DNA of 64,000 nucleotides from AA29 sp041481445 (GTDB taxonomy: Bacteria; Acidobacteriota; Vicinamibacteria; Fen-336): positions 1-64,000 of the forward strand of contig JBGPBV010000015.1 in assembly GCA_041481445.1 (NCBI GenBank), given 5' to 3'. The first letter of the stretch is position 1; each line of letters begins with the position of its first letter. The translations under genes were made by a program, and so were the position numbers. The notes beneath the pieces were generated by a model. It was not told the origin of the DNA and searched no databases. It saw only the letters and a program-made list of their open reading frames with translations. Shown piece after piece: positions 26,727 to 34,968 of the stretch.

Positions 26727-28583
26727 ATGACCGTCAACCAGGCCGAGACGGCCGTGCGACCTGCCCCCGGCAAACCGTCGTCGGCCAAGGCCTGGTCGCG
26801 CGCCCTCGAGCTGACCGCACCGATCGTCCGACGTCCCGATCGCATCTTGCCGACCGTCATCGAGGAGCTCGCGGAGAAGCTCGGGGACGCGCCGGCCCTC
26901 CTCTCGGACGGCGAGTGCCTGACCTATCGTGCCCTCGCGGAACGATCGACGCGATATGCCCGGTGGGCGATCGAGCAGGAGCTCGCCAAGGGCGACGCCG
27001 TCTGCCTCTTGATGCCGAACCGCCCTGAGTACATGGCCATCTGGCTCGGGATCACGCGCGTCGGCGGCGTCGTCGCGCTGCTCAACACGAATCTCGCCGG
27101 GCCCTCGCTCGCGCATTGCATCAACATCGCCGCCCCCCGACATCTCATCGTGGCCGTGGAGCTCATCGATCGGGTGACCGCCCTGCGGCAAGACCTCGCC
27201 GGTGCGCCGAAGATCTGGGTTCACGGCGCCGGTCACGACCACTGTCCGCGCATCGACCACGAAATCGAACGATACCGCGGCGACACGCTGCCGGAGGCCG
27301 AGCGCCGGCCCGTGACCATCGACGATCGCGCGCTCTACATCTACACCTCCGGCACGACCGGGCTGCCCAAGGCCGCCAACGTGAGCCATGCCCGGGTGAT
27401 GCAATGGAGCCACTGGTTCGCCGGGCTGATGGACACTCGCTCGAGCGACCGGATGTACACCTGCCTGCCGATGTATCACAGCGTCGGCGGCGTGCTCGCG
27501 ACGGGTGCGGTCCTGGTGGGCGGCGGCTCGGTGGTGATCCGCGAAACATTCTCTGGACACCACTTCTGGAGTGACGTCGTCCGCTGGGACTGCACGCTGT
27601 TCCAGTACATCGGTGAGCTGTGCCGGTACCTGCTGCATGCCGAGCCGCACCCGCCCGAGAGGGATCACCGGATCAGGATGTGTTGCGGCAACGGGCTGAG
27701 GCCTGACGTCTGGAACTCCTTCAAGGAACGGTTTCGCATTCCGCAGATCCTGGAGTTCTACGCGGCGACGGAGGGCAACGTCTCGCTGGTCAATGTGGAA
27801 GGCAGGCCCGGCGCCATCGGCCGCGTCCCGCTGTTCCTGGCCCACCGATTTCCGGCGACGCTCGTGAAATACGACGCGGAGGCGGACGCGCCCGTGCGCG
27901 ACGCGCGCGGATTCTGCGTTCGCTGTGCGCCGAACGAAGTGGGCGAAGCGATCGGCCAGCTTCTGAGGGACCGGTCGAACGTTGGCAGCCGGTTCGAGGG
28001 CTACACGGACGAGGAAGCCTCGGAGAACAAGATCCTGCGCAATGTGGTGGAGCCGGGAGACGCGTGGTTCCGGACGGGCGACCTGATGCGAAAGGACGAG
28101 CACGGCTATTTCTATTTCGTCGATCGGATTGGCGACACCTTCCGTTGGAAGGGCGAGAACGTCGCCACCTCCGAGGTCTCGGAGGCGATCTGCGGGTTTC
28201 CGGGAATCAGGGAGGCCAACGTCTACGGCGTGGCCATTCCGGGCACCGACGGCCGGGCGGGCATGGCGACCATCGTCACCGACGATGGGCTGGATCTCGC
28301 CGCCTTCCGGACGCACCTGGTCGACCGCCTCCCCGAGTACGCGCGGCCGGTATTCCTGCGCGTGCGGGACGACTTGGAAGTGACCGCCACCTTCAAGCAC
28401 ACAAAGAGCGCTTTGGTGCGCGAAGGTTACGACCCGGTCGCAATCGCAGACGCCATCTATTTCGACGATCGCGAACGCCAGGCGTTCGTCCGGCTCGACA
28501 AGGCGCTTCACGACCGCATCCAGAGCGGCCAGATCCGCCCTGACCGCCGTCCGAATGCGGCACGCGGCAGCAAGACAGGCTGA
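26727..28583 (+). CDS. FATP/FadD6-type long-chain acyl-CoA synthetase
   Basis: A 618-residue ANL enzyme of the fatty-acid transport protein type (very-long-chain acyl-CoA synthetase). It has IYTSGTTGLPKAANVSH (about 207-222), CLPMYHSVGG, the EFYAATEGNVSLVN motif diagnostic of the FATP branch, WFRTGDLM and DRIGDTFRWKGENVATSEV. The C-terminus ends TFKHTKSALVREGYDP, as in FadD6/FATP proteins. It activates a fatty or related acid as acyl-CoA. Beside a second ligase, an ACP and a decarboxylase it may supply the lipid part of the product. In the operon it is the only gene bounded by short gaps rather than overlaps. Confidence 0.85.
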   Translation: MTVNQAETAVRPAPGKPSSAKAWSRALELTAPIVRRPDRILPTVIEELAEKLGDAPALLSDGECLTYRALAERSTRYARWAIEQELAKGDAVCLLMPNRPEYMAIWLGITRVGGVVALLNTNLAGPSLAHCINIAAPRHLIVAVELIDRVTALRQDLAGAPKIWVHGAGHDHCPRIDHEIERYRGDTLPEAERRPVTIDDRALYIYTSGTTGLPKAANVSHARVMQWSHWFAGLMDTRSSDRMYTCLPMYHSVGGVLATGAVLVGGGSVVIRETFSGHHFWSDVVRWDCTLFQYIGELCRYLLHAEPHPPERDHRIRMCCGNGLRPDVWNSFKERFRIPQILEFYAATEGNVSLVNVEGRPGAIGRVPLFLAHRFPATLVKYDAEADAPVRDARGFCVRCAPNEVGEAIGQLLRDRSNVGSRFEGYTDEEASENKILRNVVEPGDAWFRTGDLMRKDEHGYFYFVDRIGDTFRWKGENVATSEVSEAICGFPGIREANVYGVAIPGTDGRAGMATIVTDDGLDLAAFRTHLVDRLPEYARPVFLRVRDDLEVTATFKHTKSALVREGYDPVAIADAIYFDDRERQAFVRLDKALHDRIQSGQIRPDRRPNAARGSKTG

Positions 28584-28588
28584 GGTGC

Positions 28589-29983
28589 GTGAGCTCACCC
28601 ATGGCGTTTGATCAAATCCGGAGTGTCGTGGCCACGCTCGAGTCCGACATCGCGAGCGGCCCCATCGTCCCGACGGTGGCGCCGCACGAGATTCGCAACT
28701 ACCTCGGCTCGCGCTATGACTTCACGAAGCCAATGGCACTCGACGACGTCACCGCGGACGTCGAAGGGATGATGCGGAGGTGGCAGGTGCAGGTCACCCA
28801 TCCGCGTTACTTCGGCCTCTTCAACCCGAGCGTGACCCTGGCGTCGGTGATCGCGGACACGCTGGTCGCCATGTACAACCCGCAACTGGCGACCTGGCGT
28901 ACCTCGCCGGCGGCGAACGAGATCGAACGTCACACCCTTGCCTGGCTGACGGGCAAGTTCGGCCTGCCCGCCGCCACGATTGCCAGCTTCACGACCGGCG
29001 GAGCCGAGGCGAACCTCTCGGCGGTGATCGTGGCATTGACGCGGGCCTTCCCGGAGTACGGCGAAGGCGGGCTTCGGAGCCTGTCCGCGTCGCCGACCAT
29101 CTACCTGACCCACGAAGCCCACGACTCGTTCCACAAGATCGCGCACATGACGGGGATCGGGCGCCGGGCGCTGCGGACGGTCGCGACCGACCGCGATCTG
29201 AAGATGGATCTCGTGGATCTGGCCAGACGAGTCGCCGAGGATCGCCGAAACGGGCTCGCGCCCGTCATGGTCGTCGGTACTGCCGGGACCACGGCGGCGG
29301 GCGCGATCGATCCCCTGCCGGATCTGGCTTGCTTCTGCCGGTCGGAGGAGCTGTGGCTTCACGTCGACGCGGCGTGGGGGGGCGCCGCCATCCTCTCCCC
29401 ACGCCTCCGCGGTCATCTCGCCGGCATCGAGGCTGCCGACTCGATCACGTGCGACGCGCATAAATGGTTCTCGGTGCCCATGGGTGCCGGGATGTTCTTC
29501 TGCCGGCATCCCGACGCGGTTGGCGAGGCTTTCCGCGCGCAGACCTCCTACATGCCGGGAAGGACGGCGGGGCCGGTGGCCGATCCCTACACCACCTCGG
29601 TTCAGTGGTCGCGCCGCTTCATCGGCTTGAAGCTGTTTCTTGCCCTCGCCCAGCACGGCGAGTCCGGGTACGTCGAGATGATCGAGCACCAGGCTCGCAT
29701 GGGTGACGTGCTGCGGGAGTCGGTCGAGCGTGCGGGGTGGCGCATCGTCAACCGCACGCCCCTGCCCCTCGTGTGCTTCACCCGGGATGGCCTCGTCGCC
29801 CGCCGCTTCCTCGCCGCGCTTCACGAGCGTCAGATCGCATGGATGTCGGAAGTACGCCTGGGCGACGAAGCGCCGGTCGTGCGTGCGTGTGTCACGAGTT
29901 TCCGGACAAGCCAGGCCGACATCGAGTGGGTGGTGCGCGAGATGAGCCGGCTCGCTTTGCAGGAGTCCGAGGTCAGGGCATGA
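28589..29983 (+). CDS. PLP-dependent group II (aromatic/glutamate-type) decarboxylase
   Basis: A 464-residue fold-type I PLP enzyme of the group II decarboxylase family. The PLP lysine is Lys292 in CDAHKW. The Asp that contacts the pyridine ring is in HVDAAWGG. The N-terminal HPRYFGLFNPS and FTTGGAEANLSAV blocks are typical of glutamate, aromatic-L-amino-acid and diaminobutyrate decarboxylases. The substrate is not predictable, and a decarboxylation-deaminating or C-C lyase variant is possible. It would give an amine building block for the cluster. The start may instead be ATG 28601, four codons in. The stop overlaps the MetY-type start (ATGA). Confidence 0.83.
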   Translation: MSSPMAFDQIRSVVATLESDIASGPIVPTVAPHEIRNYLGSRYDFTKPMALDDVTADVEGMMRRWQVQVTHPRYFGLFNPSVTLASVIADTLVAMYNPQLATWRTSPAANEIERHTLAWLTGKFGLPAATIASFTTGGAEANLSAVIVALTRAFPEYGEGGLRSLSASPTIYLTHEAHDSFHKIAHMTGIGRRALRTVATDRDLKMDLVDLARRVAEDRRNGLAPVMVVGTAGTTAAGAIDPLPDLACFCRSEELWLHVDAAWGGAAILSPRLRGHLAGIEAADSITCDAHKWFSVPMGAGMFFCRHPDAVGEAFRAQTSYMPGRTAGPVADPYTTSVQWSRRFIGLKLFLALAQHGESGYVEMIEHQARMGDVLRESVERAGWRIVNRTPLPLVCFTRDGLVARRFLAALHERQIAWMSEVRLGDEAPVVRACVTSFRTSQADIEWVVREMSRLALQESEVRA

Positions 29984-31278
29984 GACGCGAGACCATCGCC
30001 ATCCATGGCGGCTACGAGGTCGATCCAACGACGAAGGCCGTTGCCGTGCCGATCTATCAGACCGTCGCCTATGCGTTCGACAACGCCGACCATGGGGCGG
30101 CCCTGTTCAATCTCGAGGTCGAGGGATATCGCTACACCCGCATCGGCAACCCGACGACGGCGGTGCTGGAGCGGCGCGTGGCCGCCCTCGAAGGAGGACT
30201 GGAAGCGTTGTGTGTGTGCTCGGGACAGGCGGCGGTCCACTACGCGACGCTCAACGTGACCGGTCTGGGCAGCAATATCGTCTCCGTTCCACAGCTCTAC
30301 GGCACCACCCACACCCTGTTCGCCCACCTTCTGCCCAATCAGGGAGTCACCGTCCGCTTCGCGGCGTCGGATCGTCCCGACGCCATCGAGAAGCTGATCG
30401 ACGACCAGACGCGCGCCGTCTTCTGCGAAAGCGTCGGCAATCCCGCGGGGAACATCTGCGACATCGAGGCCCTGGCTCGCGTGGCCCACGAGCACGGCGT
30501 GCCCCTCATCGTCGACAACACGGTCGCCACCCCGATTCTGCTGCGGCCGATCGAATACGGCGCCGACGTCGTGGTGCATTCGCTCACGAAGTTCATGGGC
30601 GGGCACGGCACGACGCTCGGCGGCGCCATCGTCGACAGCGGCCGGTTTCCCTGGAAGGAGCACGCGCGACGCTTCCCGATGTTCAGCCGGCCGGACCCGT
30701 CGTACCACGACCTGGTCTATACCGACCATTTCAAGGAGGCGGCGTACATCGGGCGCTGCCGCAGCGTGTATCAGCGGACGACGGGATCGGTGCTGTCGCC
30801 CCTCAGCGCGTTCCTGCTGCTGCAAGGCATCGAGACGGTTGCCCTGCGGGTCGGCCGCCATGTGGAGAACGGCAGGGCGGTGGCGGAATTCCTGGGCAAG
30901 GATCGGCGAGTGGAGTGGGTCAACTACGCCGGCTTCCCGGAGAATGCCTTTCATGCGCTCGCCCTGAAGTATCTCGGCGGCCGGGCCTGTTCTCTCATGA
31001 CCTTCGGAGTCAAGGGAGGATTCGAAGCCGGCCAGAAGTTCTACGACGCGCTCAAGCTGATCAAGCGCCTCGTCAATCTGGGCGACGCCAAGTCATTGGC
31101 CTGCCATCCCGCGTCCACCACGCATCGACAAATGTCCGCGGACGAGCAACGCCGCGCCGGCGTGACGCCGGAAACGATCCGGCTCAGCGTCGGCATCGAA
31201 CACATCGACGACATCATCGGCGACCTGGACCAGGCGCTCGATGCGATGGAATCAGCTCCGCAAGGTGAGGTCCCATGA
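29980..31278 (+). CDS. metY: O-acyl-homoserine sulfhydrylase (MetY-type Cys/Met PLP enzyme)
   Basis: A 432-residue Cys/Met metabolism PLP enzyme. It has ETIAIHGGYEVD at the N-terminus, YRYTRIGNPTTAVLE, the PLP lysine Lys204 in HSLTKFMGGHGT and the C-terminal LGDAKSLACHPASTTH and LSVGIEHIDDI blocks, all of which fit O-acetylhomoserine sulfhydrylases. Known reaction: O-acyl-homoserine plus sulfide (or a thiol) gives homocysteine (or a thioether). The next gene is MetA-like, so the pair can turn homoserine into homocysteine. Both junctions are ATGA overlaps, which places it firmly in the same operon as the ACP and ligases. It may serve primary methionine synthesis or, given its context, a specialised product. 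Confidence 0.85.
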   Translation: MRRETIAIHGGYEVDPTTKAVAVPIYQTVAYAFDNADHGAALFNLEVEGYRYTRIGNPTTAVLERRVAALEGGLEALCVCSGQAAVHYATLNVTGLGSNIVSVPQLYGTTHTLFAHLLPNQGVTVRFAASDRPDAIEKLIDDQTRAVFCESVGNPAGNICDIEALARVAHEHGVPLIVDNTVATPILLRPIEYGADVVVHSLTKFMGGHGTTLGGAIVDSGRFPWKEHARRFPMFSRPDPSYHDLVYTDHFKEAAYIGRCRSVYQRTTGSVLSPLSAFLLLQGIETVALRVGRHVENGRAVAEFLGKDRRVEWVNYAGFPENAFHALALKYLGGRACSLMTFGVKGGFEAGQKFYDALKLIKRLVNLGDAKSLACHPASTTHRQMSADEQRRAGVTPETIRLSVGIEHIDDIIGDLDQALDAMESAPQGEVP

Positions 31279-32315
31279 TCACCGAACGCCGATCATCTTC
31301 AGGTCTCGCGACGTTGGGGCCGGCGCGGCGTGGGCGCGGCCAGGCGCCGACGGGATTTCGCGGATCCGATCCGAATTGCATCGACATCGGGCTCATGAAC
31401 AACATGCCTGATGCGGCGCTCGATGCCACGGAACGGCAGTTCCGCGCGCTGCTCGGAGCGGCGGCGAAGGACATCGTCGTACGCCTGACCCTCTACACGC
31501 TGCCGGAGGTTCCTCGCACCGAGTTCGGCCGGCGGCAGGTGAGCAGCTATTCCAACTTCGATGAGCTGTGGGACCGCCATCACGACGGTCTCATCGTGAC
31601 CGGGACGGAGCCGCGGGCGGCGGATCTCAAGGACGAGCCGTTCTGGGGCAGCCTGACCCGCGTTCTGGAGTGGGCCGAGGGCAACACGCACTCGACGATC
31701 CTCTCTTGTCTGGCCGCGCACGCGGGCATTCTCCACATCGATGGCATCGCGAGACGCCCGCTAGGCGACAAGCGCTTCGGCGTGTTCGAGTGTGTGCGCG
31801 TTTCGGATCATCCGCTGACGGCCGCCGCTCCGAGTCGCCTGCAGATGCCGCATTCCCGGTGGAACGAGATCCCCGAGGAAGCCCTGCTGGCGTGCGGCTA
31901 TCGTGTCCTCACGCGGTCAGAAGACGCGGGGGTCGACGCCTTCGTGAAGCAGCGCAAGAGCTTGTTCGTCTTCTTCCAGGGTCATCCCGAATATGAGGCC
32001 ACTACGTTGCTGCTGGAATATCGCCGGGATATCGGGCGGTTCCTCAGGGGAGAGAGAGACACATATCCTCCCCTGCCGCAAGGCTACTTCGACGAAGAAA
32101 CGGTGCACGCACTGACCACCCTGCGAGAGCGAGCACTCTCGGACCGCCGCGAGGAGCTGCTTGCCGAGTTCCCGATTGCCATGGCGGCCGGCAAGGTCAC
32201 GAACAACTGGCGATCGACCGCGGAAGGCCTCTATCGCAATTGGTTGCTGTATATCTGCGCGGCAAAGAAGCAAAGCTGCGCGCGAGATGGAAGTCGCAAA
32301 CGGCAATCGGTGTGA
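31275..32315 (+). CDS. metA: Homoserine O-acyltransferase, MetA family
   Basis: A 346-residue MetA-type enzyme with a class I glutamine amidotransferase-like fold that moves a succinyl or acetyl group from CoA to homoserine. The nucleophile is Cys145 in LSCLAAHAG, and the catalytic partners His237 and Glu239 lie in GHPEYE. The MPHSRWNEIP segment is conserved. The N-terminal block reads NNMPDAALDATERQF, unlike the LMPKK of E. coli and typical of a second MetA branch. Succinyl versus acetyl donor cannot be told. The first 30 residues and last 20 are poorly conserved extensions. Coupled by overlap to metY upstream and, through GTGA, to the heme lipoprotein gene downstream. Confidence 0.84.
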   Translation: MITERRSSSGLATLGPARRGRGQAPTGFRGSDPNCIDIGLMNNMPDAALDATERQFRALLGAAAKDIVVRLTLYTLPEVPRTEFGRRQVSSYSNFDELWDRHHDGLIVTGTEPRAADLKDEPFWGSLTRVLEWAEGNTHSTILSCLAAHAGILHIDGIARRPLGDKRFGVFECVRVSDHPLTAAAPSRLQMPHSRWNEIPEEALLACGYRVLTRSEDAGVDAFVKQRKSLFVFFQGHPEYEATTLLLEYRRDIGRFLRGERDTYPPLPQGYFDEETVHALTTLRERALSDRREELLAEFPIAMAAGKVTNNWRSTAEGLYRNWLLYICAAKKQSCARDGSRKRQSV

Positions 32316-33469
32316 GAGGGAGAGTGCCGGTGATATGGGGCCTGTCGACCTTGCTCGTCACCGGGCTTCTCGCCGCCTGTTCCAGCCCTGAAGCCAAGGT
32401 CGCCGGCACTTGGAGCCCGAAGGCCGCTGCCGCCTACCTCGATGAACGAGCAGACTGGTGGATGGGATGGCAGGGGGCGGCCCGTGACCATGGGACTTGT
32501 TGCGTCTCATGCCATACGGCGCTGCCGTACGCCCTCTCTCGCGCCGCCCTCCGGAAGGCGCTGGCGGATGACGCTCTTTCCAACAACGAACGGAGACTCC
32601 TGGACAACGTCACGAAGCGTGTGCGCCTTTGGAAAGAGGTCGGACCCTACTACGGCGATCGTGACGGCAGCGCTTCCAAAGCCACCGAATCCCGCGGAAC
32701 CGAAGCCGTCCTCAATGCCTTGATCCTCGTCTACCATGACGCTCAGAACGGCCGATTCAGCGAGGATACGCGAACCTCACTGGACAACATGTGGGCGCAG
32801 CAGGAGACGACGGGCGATCAAGGGGGTGCGTGGCCCTGGCTTCAGTTCGGTTTGAGCCCCTGGGAAGGAAGAGACTCCCAGTACTATGGAGCCGCACTTG
32901 CCGCGCTCGCGGTGGGCACGGCTCCAGGGCATTACCGTTCGAGCGCCGCGATACAGGGCAACGTGGAGCGCTTGCGCTCGTATCTGGACCGCGAATACCC
33001 AAAGCAGCCTTTATCCAATCGCGTGGTCCTTCTGTGGGCTTCGACGAAATGGTCAGGGCTCCTCGAGAAAGAACGTGAAGAGTCTCTCGTCGCCGAACTT
33101 CTCGGGGAGCAGCGATCAGACGGAGGCTGGAGCCTCTCTTCACTGGCCAGGTCGCGGAGAGGTTCAACTCTGCGTTCCTATGTTCGGTCGTGGATACGAG
33201 ACGATCGGACGCTGGTGGAGACGAAGAGTGACGGCTGTGCCACCGGCCTGGTCGCGTTCGTCCTGTTGGAGACCGACATGCCTCGCGAGAATGTCCAGCT
33301 TCAGGAGGGTCTATCCTGGTTGGTGGCCAATCAGGACAAAACCGAAGGCTCTTGGCCGGCCTACTCTCTCAACCGGCGACGCGATCCATCCTCCAATATC
33401 GGTCGCTTCATGAGTGACGCGGCGACGGGCTACGCCGTGCTCGCGCTCACTCGAGCCAACCGTTTTTGA
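32312..33469 (+). CDS. Lipoprotein with CxxCH heme motif and terpene-cyclase-like toroid
   Basis: A 385-residue protein starting on a GTG that overlaps the metA stop. A signal peptide ends in the lipobox LLAAC (Cys23), so the mature protein should be lipid-anchored on the periplasmic side. A single c-type heme motif CVSCH (Cys64-His68) follows. The rest is helical, with squalene-hopene-cyclase/prenyltransferase-like repeats (TEAVLNALILVYHD, QSDGGWSLSSLA, GCATGLVAFVLLE, TEGSWPAYS, ATGYAVLALT), forming an alpha/alpha toroid. No DxDD cyclase motif is visible, so it is probably not a terpene cyclase. G+C falls to about 60% here. Role unknown; electron transfer or binding of a hydrophobic product is a guess. 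Confidence 0.7.
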   Translation: MRGRVPVIWGLSTLLVTGLLAACSSPEAKVAGTWSPKAAAAYLDERADWWMGWQGAARDHGTCCVSCHTALPYALSRAALRKALADDALSNNERRLLDNVTKRVRLWKEVGPYYGDRDGSASKATESRGTEAVLNALILVYHDAQNGRFSEDTRTSLDNMWAQQETTGDQGGAWPWLQFGLSPWEGRDSQYYGAALAALAVGTAPGHYRSSAAIQGNVERLRSYLDREYPKQPLSNRVVLLWASTKWSGLLEKEREESLVAELLGEQRSDGGWSLSSLARSRRGSTLRSYVRSWIRDDRTLVETKSDGCATGLVAFVLLETDMPRENVQLQEGLSWLVANQDKTEGSWPAYSLNRRRDPSSNIGRFMSDAATGYAVLALTRANRF

Positions 33470-33481
33470 ATCAACGCGAGC

Positions 33482-33512
33482 GTTGTCCGGAGCCCCCGGC
33501 GCCGAGGACAAC
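33482..33512 (+). repeat. Inverted repeat between the heme lipoprotein and aminotransferase genes
   Basis: GTTGTCC (33482-33488) and GGACAAC (33506-33512) are perfect inverted copies separated by 17 G+C-rich bases. The RNA would form a seven-base-pair stem. There is no T-run, so it may be an attenuator, an mRNA-stabilising stem or a weak terminator that sets the aminotransferase apart from the operon. Confidence 0.35.
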
Positions 33513-33557
33513 CTACGGCGTCGCGCGGGGACCACAGCCGGCCTGAAGGAGGAGGGA

Positions 33558-34949
33558 ATGTTGCGGACCGCCGCCGAGCTCGTCAGGGCCGATCAGGAGC
33601 ATCTGATCCACCCGCTGCACCATCCCGTCGACAACTCGAACACGATCGTCTACGTCCGTGGGCGCGGCGTCACCGTCCAGGACATTGACGGGCACGAGTA
33701 CATGGACGGGCTCTCCGGCCTCTGGAACGTGAACGTGGGACACGGTCGCGCCGAGCTGGCGGAGGCGGCCGCGGCGCAGATGAAAGAGCTCGCCTACTTC
33801 TCCGGCTTCGTGGGCTCGTCGAACATCCCGTCGATCACGTTGGCGGAACGCCTCCTGGAAATCACCGACCACACCATGCAGGCGGTCTTTCTGACGTCGG
33901 GCGGCGCGGAGGCGAACGAGTCGGCATTCAAGACCGCGCGCTTCTTCTGGAAAGCGCGCGGCAAGCCCGACAAGGTGAAGATCATTGCCCGCGACCAGGC
34001 ATACCACGGGCTCACGCTCCAGACGATGAGCGCCACCGGGATGGGCGGCGACTACTGGAAGATGTTCGAGCCGCGCGTGCCGGGGTTCCTTCACATCCAG
34101 ACGTGTTATCCGTATCGATACCAGGGGGCGAAGCCCGGCGAGAGCGTGGGCCAGGCCGCAGCCAGGGAGCTGGAGGAGGCAATCCTCCGCGAGGGCCCCG
34201 ACACGATTGCCGCCTTCGTCGGAGAGCCAATCCACGGCGCGGGTGGCGTGTTCTACCCGACCGACGACTACTGGCCGCGCGTGCGCGAAGTCTGCACGCG
34301 CCATGACGTGCTGCTGATCGACGACGAGATCATCACCGGCTTCTGCCGCACCGGACGCTGGTTCGGCCTCTCGCATTGGAACGTGACGCCGGACATCCTG
34401 TCCTTCGCGAAGGGGGTCACGTCCGGTTACCTGCCGCTCGGCGGGATCATGGTGACCCGCGCGATCAAGGAGGTCATGGACTCGGTCAAGCCCGACGACC
34501 GGTGGATGCATGCGTACACGAACTCGGGCCACCCCACCTGTTGCGCGGTCGCGGTGAAGAACATCGAGATCCTGCAGCGCGAGCGGCTCTGGGAGAACGC
34601 GGCGACGATGGGCCGGCGACTGCAGGCCGGTCTCAAGGCGGCGTTCGGCGATCACCCGAACACGGGCGACATCCGGAGCGGGAAGGGGCTGCTGGCGGCG
34701 GTGGAGTTCGTGGAGGATCGAGCGACCAGGAAGAACTTCGCGAAGATCCTGAAGATCGCCGCGCGCCTCAAGGCCGAGATGATGAAGCGTGGAGTGATCA
34801 CGCGCACGCGACCCGCGGTCGGTGCCGATCCCGCACCTGGTGACATCCTCTTCTTCGCGCCCCCACTCGTCGTCACCGAGGCGGAGATCGACCGGTTGGT
34901 CAGCGTGGCGCGCGACGCCGTCGAGGTCGTGCTTGGCGCCCCGCGTTAG
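33558..34949 (+). CDS. Class III omega-aminotransferase
   Basis: A 463-residue fold-type I PLP aminotransferase of the omega-amino acid:pyruvate / adenosylmethionine-8-amino-7-oxononanoate type. The PLP lysine is Lys285 in SFAKGVTSGYLPLGG. The cofactor Asp lies in LLIDDEIITGF, and TSGGAEANESAFK binds the phosphate. It transfers amino groups between amines or beta-alanine-like compounds and an oxo acid. An ideal AAGGAGG site (33546-33552) precedes the ATG by five bases, unlike the overlap-coupled genes upstream, so it may be expressed at a different level. It could act on the decarboxylase product or on an aldehyde made in the same pathway; this is inferred from position only. Confidence 0.85.
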   Translation: MLRTAAELVRADQEHLIHPLHHPVDNSNTIVYVRGRGVTVQDIDGHEYMDGLSGLWNVNVGHGRAELAEAAAAQMKELAYFSGFVGSSNIPSITLAERLLEITDHTMQAVFLTSGGAEANESAFKTARFFWKARGKPDKVKIIARDQAYHGLTLQTMSATGMGGDYWKMFEPRVPGFLHIQTCYPYRYQGAKPGESVGQAAARELEEAILREGPDTIAAFVGEPIHGAGGVFYPTDDYWPRVREVCTRHDVLLIDDEIITGFCRTGRWFGLSHWNVTPDILSFAKGVTSGYLPLGGIMVTRAIKEVMDSVKPDDRWMHAYTNSGHPTCCAVAVKNIEILQRERLWENAATMGRRLQAGLKAAFGDHPNTGDIRSGKGLLAAVEFVEDRATRKNFAKILKIAARLKAEMMKRGVITRTRPAVGADPAPGDILFFAPPLVVTEAEIDRLVSVARDAVEVVLGAPR

Positions 34950-34968
34950 TGGCGAGCTTCGATCAGCC

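Noticed and set aside
32312..33469. Annotation as a terpene cyclase or squalene-hopene cyclase
   Set aside because: The helical repeats are similar, but there is a lipobox and a heme motif, and no DxDD catalytic motif was found.
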